From NCBI GenBank assembly GCA_027067235.1, contig JALXFQ010000017.1, positions 660-9,225 on the forward strand: 8,566 nt of DNA. The letters run 5' to 3'. The position numbers and the translations under genes were made by a program. The notes beneath the pieces are model-generated. The model ran no database searches. It had not been told where the DNA came from and worked only from the letters and a program-made list of their open reading frames with translations. Of this stretch, positions 1 to 8,566 are shown one piece after another (position 1 is the first letter of the stretch; each line of letters begins with the position of its first letter). The stretch is from Gammaproteobacteria bacterium. GTDB lineage: Bacteria > Pseudomonadota > Gammaproteobacteria > QOAV01.

Positions 1-13
1 CGGGTATCTGGTC

Positions 14-550
14 ATGGAAAAAATGCAATGGTTCGTGGTGCAGGCCTTTTCGGGTTATGAAAAGAAGGTGCAGGAGGCAATACGCGAACACGCCGAGCGC
101 GCCGGCATGGAACACATGTTTGGCGACATACTGGTGCCGACCGAAGAGGTCGTGGAAATGAAGGGCGGCGAAAAGAAGACGTCCGAGCGCAAGTTTTTTC
201 CTGGATATGTGCTGGTGCACATGGTTATGACGGACGATACCTGGCACCTGGTCAATGGCGTGCCGCGGGTTTCGGGGTTTATTGGAGGAACAGCTACTAA
301 GCCGATTCCTATTTCCGACCGCGAAGCGGAAGCCATTATTCAGCAGGTGCAGGAAGGCGTGGAAAAGCCACGGCCGAAATTCTCGTTTGCGCCGGGCGAA
401 ATGATCCGTGTAACGGAGGGACCATTCGCGGATTTCAACGGCGTGGTCGAAGATGTGAACTACGAAAAGAACAAAATCCGCGTGTCGGTGTCCATATTCG
501 GGCGCTCGACACCGGTGGAGCTGGATTTCGGGCAGGTGGAAAAAGGTTGA
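14..550 (+). CDS. nusG: Transcription termination/antitermination factor NusG
   Basis: NusG is a cytoplasmic RNA polymerase-associated factor. Its N-terminal domain binds the polymerase clamp and suppresses pausing; its C-terminal KOW domain contacts ribosomal protein S10 or Rho. The 178 residues match the usual length (E. coli about 181). The N-terminal domain opens with WFVVQAFSGYEKKV and contains SERKFFPGYVLV; F62 corresponds to E. coli F65, which contacts beta'. The KOW domain runs from about residue 127 (PGEMIRV) to the end, and F162 in SIFGRSTP corresponds to the S10/Rho-contacting F165. The start is uncertain: ATG at 14 and ATG at 23 are both possible, only 13 upstream bases are visible, and neither shows a convincing Shine-Dalgarno. 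Translation may be coupled to an upstream gene, normally secE, which lies outside the window. The hairpin after the stop suggests the secE-nusG transcript ends here. Confidence 0.97.
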   Translation: MEKMQWFVVQAFSGYEKKVQEAIREHAERAGMEHMFGDILVPTEEVVEMKGGEKKTSERKFFPGYVLVHMVMTDDTWHLVNGVPRVSGFIGGTATKPIPISDREAEAIIQQVQEGVEKPRPKFSFAPGEMIRVTEGPFADFNGVVEDVNYEKNKIRVSVSIFGRSTPVELDFGQVEKG

Positions 551-564
551 ATGCGCGACCGGGC

Positions 565-605
565 ATGGCGTCCGGCAGGCCGGACCGCTGTCTGTCGTTT
601 TTTTT
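565..605 (+). terminator. Probable intrinsic terminator after nusG
   Basis: The strands 570-575 (GTCCGG) and 580-585 (CCGGAC) form a perfect 6-bp stem with loop CAGG. With C586 bulged, the stem extends five more pairs (565-569 with 587-591, two of them G-U). Six bases later comes a run of eight T (598-605). The spacer between stem and T run is longer than in an ideal terminator, so efficiency is unclear. Position fits the known E. coli arrangement, in which secE-nusG and rplKAJL-rpoBC are separate transcription units. I see no convincing -35/-10 pair between the T run and rplK; TTGAGG at 607-612 has no matching -10. Confidence 0.55.
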
Positions 606-644
606 ATTGAGGTAAAGGGGAGCTGCGAGGCGTTTGCACCCATC

Positions 645-649
645 AGGAG
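645..649 (+). promoter_or_regulatory. Shine-Dalgarno of rplK (decides the start)
   Basis: AGGAG lies eight bases before the ATG at 658. It lies inside the longer open frame that begins at TTG 634, so it supports initiation at 658, where the protein begins MAKKIEAYIKLQ like other L11 proteins. Confidence 0.85.
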
Positions 650-657
650 TTTTTCAA

Positions 658-1089
658 ATGGCTAAAAAAATAGAAGCTTATATCAAGCTGCAGGTGCCTG
701 CAGGCGAGGCCAATCCGAGCCCGCCGGTGGGTCCGGCGCTGGGTCAGCATGGCCTGAACATCATGGAATTCTGCAAGGCGTTCAACGCCGAAACGCAGAA
801 CATGGAAAAAGGCATGCCGGTTCCGGTGATTATTACGGTTTTCAATGACAAGAGTTTCACCTACATCAAGAAAACGCCGCCGGCATCCATTCTGCTGAAA
901 AAAGCCGCCGGTATCGCCAAGGGCAGCGGCGTGCCCCATCTGGAAAAAGTGGGCAAGGTCAGCCGTGCGCAACTCGAGGAAATCGCCAATACCAAGATGG
1001 AAGATCTTAACGCCAACGATATGGATGCCGCGGTCAGGATTATTGCCGGCAGCGCCCGTAGCATGGGCATAGAGACGGAGGACGCCTGA
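658..1089 (+). CDS. rplK: 50S ribosomal protein L11
   Basis: L11 binds 23S rRNA at the GTPase-associated centre at the base of the L7/L12 stalk. It is needed for factor-dependent GTP hydrolysis and for RelA activation. The product is 143 residues (E. coli 142). The N-terminal domain carries PSPPVGPALGQHGLNI (residues 20-35); its prolines are the region where thiostrepton-class antibiotics act. The hinge KKTPPASILLKKAAG leads to the rRNA-binding C-terminal domain, with GKVSRAQLEEIA and the ending SARSMGIETEDA. A frame extended to TTG at 634 would add eight residues not seen in the family and is rejected. rplA begins one base after the TGA, which suggests translational coupling. In E. coli L1 represses this pair by binding the rplK leader; I could not identify that site here. 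Confidence 0.98.
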   Translation: MAKKIEAYIKLQVPAGEANPSPPVGPALGQHGLNIMEFCKAFNAETQNMEKGMPVPVIITVFNDKSFTYIKKTPPASILLKKAAGIAKGSGVPHLEKVGKVSRAQLEEIANTKMEDLNANDMDAAVRIIAGSARSMGIETEDA

Positions 1090-1090
1090 T

Positions 1091-1786
1091 ATGGCCAAAA
1101 CAAGCAAGCGCCTGCGTGCGATTGACGAAAAAATTCAGAAAGACAAGCTCTACAGCGTCGATGAGGCGCTGTCTCTGGTCAAGGAAATTGCCAGCGCCAG
1201 GTTTGACGAGTCAGTGGACCTGGCTGTCAATCTCGGTATCGATCCGCGTAAATCCGACCAGAATGTGCGTGGCGCCGTGGTGTTGCCGGCAGGCACCGGC
1301 AAGACCATGCGCGTGGCGGTTTTCGCCGAGGGCGAGAATGCCGAAAAAGCCAGGGCCGCTGGCGCCGATATCGTCGGCAGCGATGATCTGGCGGCGGAAA
1401 TCAAGAAAGGCGAGATGGATTTTGACGTGGTTATCGCCACGCCTGACATGATGCGCATCGTCGGTCAGCTGGGCCAGATCCTGGGCCCGCGCGGACTGAT
1501 GCCGAATCCCAAGGTCGGTACGGTCACGCCCAATGTGGAGGCGGCGGTGAAAAACGCCAAGGCCGGACAGGTCCAGTTTCGCGCCGACAAGGGCGGCATC
1601 ATTCACGCGACCATCGGCAAGGCGTCATTCGATACATCCGCCCTGCGGGAAAACCTGGATGCGGTTGTCGCGGCGCTGCTGAAGGCCAAGCCATCGTCGG
1701 CCAAGGGCCAGTATTTCAAGCGCTTCGCCCTGTCCACAACCATGGGGCGCAGTATCAGGATGGATCGGGCCGAGCTGTCTGGCTAG
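1091..1786 (+). CDS. rplA: 50S ribosomal protein L1
   Basis: L1 forms the mobile L1 stalk of the large subunit, which helps release tRNA from the E site. In E. coli it also represses its own operon. The product is 231 residues (E. coli 234), starting MAKTSKRLRAI and ending MDRAELSG, a slightly shorter tail than E. coli. Family signatures are AVNLGIDPRKSDQNVRGAV, KKGEMDFDVVIATPDMM, LGPRGLMPNPKVGT (131-144) and NAKAGQVQFRADKGGIIH. GGAGGA at 1077-1082, within the end of rplK, is eight bases before the ATG. The one-base gap after rplK points to coupled, equimolar synthesis. A 231-base leader separates this gene from rplJ. Confidence 0.98.
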   Translation: MAKTSKRLRAIDEKIQKDKLYSVDEALSLVKEIASARFDESVDLAVNLGIDPRKSDQNVRGAVVLPAGTGKTMRVAVFAEGENAEKARAAGADIVGSDDLAAEIKKGEMDFDVVIATPDMMRIVGQLGQILGPRGLMPNPKVGTVTPNVEAAVKNAKAGQVQFRADKGGIIHATIGKASFDTSALRENLDAVVAALLKAKPSSAKGQYFKRFALSTTMGRSIRMDRAELSG

Positions 1787-1842
1787 GTCTCGAGCCGAAT
1801 CAACAGGGCCGCTGCCTGGGCATCGGCCAGAACAACTTTGAG

Positions 1843-1873
1843 TCACGCGCGGCGCCGGTTCGGGTGCGCGTGA
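1843..1873 (+). repeat. 8-bp perfect inverted repeat upstream of the L10 leader
   Basis: TCACGCGC (1843-1850) and GCGCGTGA (1866-1873) are exact reverse complements around a 15-base GC-rich loop that can pair a little further (C1855-G1864, C1856-G1863). No T run follows, so it is not an intrinsic terminator. It ends three bases before the L10 leader. A weaker hairpin precedes it at 1807-1828 (GGCCG/CGGCC plus three inner pairs). Roles could be leader folding, mRNA protection or Rho insulation; the sequence does not say which. Confidence 0.5.
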
Positions 1874-1876
1874 ATC

Positions 1877-1936
1877 GTCAAAGACCGCAGGTGTCGCCGG
1901 GTTGGCGGCTTAATCTTGCCTGCGCAGATGGTGCTC
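1877..1936 (+). promoter_or_regulatory. L10 leader: L10(L12)4-binding mRNA element
   Basis: This is the conserved ribosomal protein leader found before rplJ in many bacteria, which L10-L12 complex binds to repress translation of rplJ-rplL. I recognise the blocks GTCAAAGACCGCAGGTG, CTTAATC and CTGCGCAGATGGTG. The stem CGCAGG (1886-1891) pairs exactly with CCTGCG (1919-1924). An inner stem GTCGCC (1893-1898) pairs with GGCGGC (1904-1909), with one G-U. The asymmetric internal loop between them (T1892 against bases 1910-1918, TTAATCTT region) fits the kink-turn of this element. ACC (1884-1886) and GGT (1930-1932) can extend or compete with the outer stem. The identification rests on memory of the family consensus. 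Confidence 0.87.
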
Positions 1937-1942
1937 TGCTCA

Positions 1943-2007
1943 GAGAAATCATGAAAACCATTGCAGGTGCCATGATTCTCCGGTCCGAGGGCCGACTATA
2001 ACGGAGG
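1943..2007 (+). promoter_or_regulatory. Leader hairpin with alternative pairing to the rplJ Shine-Dalgarno
   Basis: GAGAAATCATG (1943-1953) pairs with CATGATTCTC (1971-1980), ten pairs with one bulged A, around a 17-base loop. No T run follows, so this is not a terminator. The rplJ Shine-Dalgarno is GGAGG at 2003-2007, ten bases before the ATG. TCTCCG (1977-1982), which overlaps the 3' strand of the hairpin, can instead pair with CGGAGG (2002-2007), five Watson-Crick pairs and one G-U, hiding the ribosome site. The two pairings exclude each other. A small hairpin, 1981-1985 with 1990-1994, also competes. Pairings are seen in the sequence; the regulatory role is inferred. Confidence 0.55.
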
Positions 2008-2017
2008 TTAGCTCAAT

Positions 2018-2542
2018 ATGGGTCTTAATCTGGAACAGAAAAAAGCCGTCGTGGCCGAGGTCTCGGAAGTTGCTTCCGCCGCCGAAGCTGCCATAGTGGC
2101 TGAGTATCGTGGGCTGACGGTCGCGCAAATGTCCGATCTTCGCCGTAATGCGCGCAATGCGGGCGTTACAGTGCGGGTTGTGAAGAACACGCTGGCTCGT
2201 CGCGCCTTTGAAGGAACCGACTTTGAGTGTCTCAACGAACGACTGGGTGGCCCGCTGGCCCTGGCCATGTCTGAAGACCCCGCTGCAGCGGCGAAAGCGT
2301 TACATGATTTCGCCAAAGACAACGAGGCTCTGAAGATCAAGGCTGGAGCCATGGGGGGCAAGCTGCTTTCCGATGCGGAAATCGTGGCGCTGGCGAAGCT
2401 GCCTACGCGTGACGAACTGCTGGGCAAGCTGGCGGGCACCATGCAGGCCCCGATTCAGAAGTTCGTGCAGACGCTGAACGAAGTTCCAGGCTCTTTGGTG
2501 CGCGTGCTCGCTGCAATACGCGACCAGAAGCAAGCCGCATAA
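2018..2542 (+). CDS. rplJ: 50S ribosomal protein L10
   Basis: L10 anchors the L7/L12 dimers to the ribosome at the base of the stalk, next to L11, and with L12 represses its own mRNA. The product is 174 residues (E. coli 165). The N-terminal globular domain starts MGLNLEQKKAVVAEVSEVA and includes AEYRGLTVAQMSDLRRNAR and VVKNTLARRAFEGT. LPTRDELLGKLAGTM leads to the C-terminal helix at about 142-174 (MQAPIQKFVQTLNEVPGS, then LVRVLAAIRDQ), which binds L12 N-terminal domains. That helix region is about nine residues longer than in E. coli, with a proline in the middle. GGAGG at 2003-2007 supports the start. It is probably co-transcribed and co-regulated with rplL, 37 bases downstream. Confidence 0.98.
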   Translation: MGLNLEQKKAVVAEVSEVASAAEAAIVAEYRGLTVAQMSDLRRNARNAGVTVRVVKNTLARRAFEGTDFECLNERLGGPLALAMSEDPAAAAKALHDFAKDNEALKIKAGAMGGKLLSDAEIVALAKLPTRDELLGKLAGTMQAPIQKFVQTLNEVPGSLVRVLAAIRDQKQAA

Positions 2543-2579
2543 CCAGTTATTTGTAATTTAATCTATTTGGAGAAACATC

Positions 2580-2960
2580 ATGGCTCTTGGAAAAGAAGAG
2601 ATACTTGACGCAATCAGCGAAATGTCGGTACTGGATCTGTCAGAACTGATTTCGGCAATGGAAGACAAATTCGGCGTGTCCGCTACCGCAGTAGCGGCAG
2701 TGGCCGCACCGGCGGCTGGCGGTGATGCCGGCGGCGCTGCGGAAGAAAAGTCTGAATTTGACGTGGTCATGACCAGCTTTGGCGGTAACAAGATTGCCGC
2801 TATCAAGGCGGTTCGCGCCATTACCGGTCTTGGTCTGAAAGAAGCCAAGGAAATGGTCGAAGGCGCGCCCGCCACGATCAAGGAAGGCGTGGCCAAGGAT
2901 GAAGCTGAAGACATCAAGAAGCAGCTCGAAGAAGCTGGCGCAGAGGTGGAACTGAAATAG
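2580..2960 (+). CDS. rplL: 50S ribosomal protein L7/L12
   Basis: L7/L12 is the multi-copy stalk protein that recruits and activates translational GTPases (EF-Tu, EF-G, IF2, RF3). The product is 126 residues (E. coli 121). The N-terminal dimerisation and L10-binding domain spans about 1-33 (LGKEEILDAISEMSVLDLSE). A flexible Ala/Gly-rich hinge spans about 34-54, and the C-terminal factor-binding domain runs from about 57. Its conserved face is NKIAAIKAVRAITGLGLKEA, with K71, K76 and R79 the likely factor-contact residues. GGAG at 2569-2572 is seven bases before the ATG. The preceding 37-base spacer is markedly AT-rich, which should keep the site unstructured and fits the need for more L12 than L10. 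Two hairpins follow the stop. Confidence 0.98.
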   Translation: MALGKEEILDAISEMSVLDLSELISAMEDKFGVSATAVAAVAAPAAGGDAGGAAEEKSEFDVVMTSFGGNKIAAIKAVRAITGLGLKEAKEMVEGAPATIKEGVAKDEAEDIKKQLEEAGAEVELK

Positions 2961-2976
2961 TTTCGTCCGCTGTCAG

Positions 2977-2998
2977 GCGTTGTGCTCCGGCACAGCGC
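2977..2998 (+). other. Stable UNCG-capped hairpin between rplL and rpoB
   Basis: GCGTTGTGC (2977-2985) pairs with GCACAGCGC (2990-2998): nine pairs, one of them G-U, closed by C-G over the tetraloop UCCG, an unusually stable UNCG loop. It starts 16 bases after the rplL stop. No T run follows, so it is not an ordinary intrinsic terminator. It may protect the 3' end of rplL mRNA, mark a processing site or contribute to attenuation before rpoB. Confidence 0.6.
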
Positions 2999-3004
2999 AG
3001 GATC

Positions 3005-3035
3005 AGGGTTGGTGACCGCGTGTTGCCAGCCCTTT
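3005..3035 (+). terminator. Possible attenuator hairpin before rpoB
   Basis: AGGGTTGG (3005-3012) pairs with CCAGCCCT (3026-3033), eight pairs with one G-U, around a 13-base loop. Only a weak T-rich stretch follows (3033-3035, then CC). In E. coli, partial termination and RNase III cutting in the rplL-rpoB gap reduce polymerase synthesis relative to ribosomal proteins. This hairpin is in the right place for such an attenuator, but the short T stretch makes strong termination unlikely without factors. Confidence 0.35.
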
Positions 3036-3088
3036 CCGCATTTGCAGTATTTGAAAACCCCGTCCGGCGCCCCGGTCGAAAACAGGTC

Positions 3089-3093
3089 AGAGG
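3089..3093 (+). promoter_or_regulatory. Shine-Dalgarno of rpoB (decides the start)
   Basis: AGAGG lies nine bases before the ATG at 3103. A TTG codon directly adjacent at 3100 could extend the protein by one residue, but spacing and the family start (M, one residue, YS[FY]TEKKRIRK) favour the ATG. Confidence 0.75.
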
Positions 3094-3102
3094 TCTTATT
3101 TG

Positions 3103-7185
<4,083 letters not shown>

Positions 7186-7197
7186 AGGGAACGAAAC

Positions 7198-8566
7198 ATG
7201 AAAGATCTATTCAATTTATTCAATCAGCAAGACAAGTCTGACGATTTCGATTCGATCCGCGTGAGCATCGCCTCGCCGGAGAAAATTCGTTCCTGGTCCT
7301 ACGGCGAAGTGAAAAAGCCTGAAACCATCAACTACCGCACCTTCAAGCCGGAGCGTGATGGTCTGTTCTGCGCCAAGCTGTTTGGTCCGGTGAGTGACTA
7401 TGAGTGCCTGTGCGGCAAGTACAAGCGCCTCAAGCATCGCGGCGTTATCTGCGAAAAATGCGGCGTCGAGGTGACCCAGTCCAAGGTGCGCCGCGAGCGC
7501 ATGGGGCATATTGATCTGGCGGCGCCGGTGGCGCATATCTGGTTTCTGAAGTCATTGCCTTCGCGTCTGGGTCTGGTGCTGGACATGACTGTGCGCGAGA
7601 TCGAGCGTGTGCTGTATTTCGAAGCCTTCATCGTCATCGATCCGGGCATGACGCCGCTGGAAAAAGGATCGCTGCTGACCGAGGAAATGTATTATGAGGC
7701 GGTGGAGCAGCACGGCGATGAGTTCAAGGCGCTGATGGGCGCGGAAGCGATTCAGGAATTGCTGCGCGATGTCGATCTGGAAAAGGAAGCGGCGCGCCTG
7801 CGTGAGGAAATGGGTGAAACCAAATCCGAAACCAAGATCAAGAAAATCACCAAGCGTCTGAAAGTACTGGATGCGTTCATTGCTTCCGGCAACAAGCCGG
7901 AATGGATGATCATGACCATTCTGCCGGTATTGCCGCCGGATCTGCGTCCGCTGGTGCCGCTGGAAGGTGGCCGTTTCGCCACGTCCGATCTCAACGATCT
8001 GTATCGTCGCGTGCTGAACCGCAACAACCGCCTGCGCCGGCTGCTGGACCTGAAGGCGCCGGATATTATCGTGCGCAACGAGAAACGCATGCTGCAGGAG
8101 GCGGTGGACAGCCTGCTGGACAATGGCCGTCGCGGCAAGGCGATTACCGGCGCCAACAAGCGCCAGCTGAAATCCCTGTCCGACATGATCAAGGGCAAGC
8201 AGGGGCGGTTCCGCCAGAACCTACTGGGCAAGCGCGTGGATTATTCCGGTCGTTCGGTCATCGTGGTGGGCCCGACGCTGAAACTGCACCAGTGCGGATT
8301 GCCGAAAAAAATGGCGCTGGAGCTGTTCAAGCCGTTTATTTTCAGCAAGCTGGAGCAACAGGGTCTGGCCACCACCATCAAGCAGGCCAAGAAGCTGGTG
8401 GAGCAGGAGACGCCGGAGGTCTGGGACATACTGGACGGCGTCATTCGCGAGCACCCGATCATGCTGAACCGGGCGCCGACCCTGCACCGTCTGGGTATCC
8501 AGGCATTCGAGCCGGTATTGATCGAAGGCAAGGCCATTCAGCTGCATCCGCTGGTGTGCGCGCCAT
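7198..8566 (+). CDS. rpoC: DNA-directed RNA polymerase subunit beta' (partial, 3' end outside window)
   Basis: Beta' is the other polymerase pincer and holds the catalytic Mg2+. Only the first 456 codons are present (E. coli full length 1407); the frame is open to the window end. AAGGGA at 7185-7190, overlapping the rpoB stop, is seven bases before the ATG. The numbering runs exactly parallel to E. coli. Zinc-binding C70, C72, C85 and C88 are in YECLCGKYKRLKHRGVICEK. The clamp coiled coil that binds sigma begins near 262 (TSDLNDLYRRVLNRNNRL, R275 and R278 present). KGKQGRFRQNLLGKRVDYSG spans 332-351, with R346 and R352 present. LNRAPTLHRLGIQAFEP at 423-439 includes R425 and H430, near the nucleotide site. 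The window stops at VCAP (453-456), two residues before the expected NADFDGD. Confidence 0.98.
   Translation, partial: MKDLFNLFNQQDKSDDFDSIRVSIASPEKIRSWSYGEVKKPETINYRTFKPERDGLFCAKLFGPVSDYECLCGKYKRLKHRGVICEKCGVEVTQSKVRRERMGHIDLAAPVAHIWFLKSLPSRLGLVLDMTVREIERVLYFEAFIVIDPGMTPLEKGSLLTEEMYYEAVEQHGDEFKALMGAEAIQELLRDVDLEKEAARLREEMGETKSETKIKKITKRLKVLDAFIASGNKPEWMIMTILPVLPPDLRPLVPLEGGRFATSDLNDLYRRVLNRNNRLRRLLDLKAPDIIVRNEKRMLQEAVDSLLDNGRRGKAITGANKRQLKSLSDMIKGKQGRFRQNLLGKRVDYSGRSVIVVGPTLKLHQCGLPKKMALELFKPFIFSKLEQQGLATTIKQAKKLVEQETPEVWDILDGVIREHPIMLNRAPTLHRLGIQAFEPVLIEGKAIQLHPLVCAP

Noticed and set aside
634..657. Eight-residue N-terminal extension of L11 from a TTG codon
   Set aside because: The Shine-Dalgarno at 645-649 lies inside it, and the family begins at the ATG at 658.
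606..657. L1 autoregulatory binding site in the rplK leader
   Set aside because: Expected from E. coli, but I could only draw weak pairings (around 625-638) and could not match the L1-site consensus with confidence.
1997..2002. TATAAC as a -10 element of an rplJ promoter
   Set aside because: No acceptable -35 lies about 17 bases upstream, and the segment overlaps the leader structure near the Shine-Dalgarno.
3064..3075. CCGG...CCGG hairpin just before the rpoB Shine-Dalgarno
   Set aside because: Only four pairs around a four-base loop in GC-rich sequence, which is easily chance.

Overview
The window is a stretch of the conserved ribosomal-protein and RNA polymerase cluster of a proteobacterium, in the order nusG, rplK (L11), rplA (L1), rplJ (L10), rplL (L7/L12), rpoB (beta), rpoC (beta', cut by the window end). 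All genes are on the + strand. The proteins align by eye with the E. coli ones along their whole length. Several segments look intermediate between gamma- and betaproteobacteria: the RpoB linker around residues 985-1010, Thr at the E. coli N518 position, and the longer L10 tail. An early-branching gammaproteobacterium or a betaproteobacterium fits best; I cannot name a genus. Base composition is moderately GC-rich and even. I see no mobile element, foreign gene, CRISPR array, tRNA or rRNA.

Layout: nusG (14-550) is followed by a hairpin and an eight-T run that probably ends the upstream secE-nusG transcript. rplK (658-1089) and rplA (1091-1786) are separated by one base. The 231-base gap 1787-2017 is the rplJ leader. 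It holds an 8-bp inverted repeat, the recognisable L10(L12)4-binding leader (about 1877-1936), and a second hairpin whose 3' strand can also pair with the rplJ Shine-Dalgarno. rplJ (2018-2542) and rplL (2580-2960) follow, separated by a short AT-rich spacer. The 142-base rplL-rpoB gap carries two tandem hairpins, placed where E. coli has an attenuator and an RNase III site. rpoB (3103-7185) and rpoC (from 7198) lie 12 bases apart. The window ends two residues before the expected catalytic NADFDGD motif of beta'.

How the genes work together: L11, L10 and L7/L12 form the ribosomal stalk and GTPase-associated centre, and L1 forms the opposite stalk. The beta and beta' subunits form the RNA polymerase catalytic core. 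NusG binds that polymerase and couples it to ribosomes or Rho. The arrangement lets ribosome and polymerase synthesis be coordinated by autogenous translational control (L10 on its leader) and by partial termination or processing before rpoB.

I found no previously undescribed system. The most interesting part is the rplJ leader, where mutually exclusive pairings can be drawn from the sequence that would explain L10 autoregulation. The long minus-strand open frames opposite rpoB are coding shadows.
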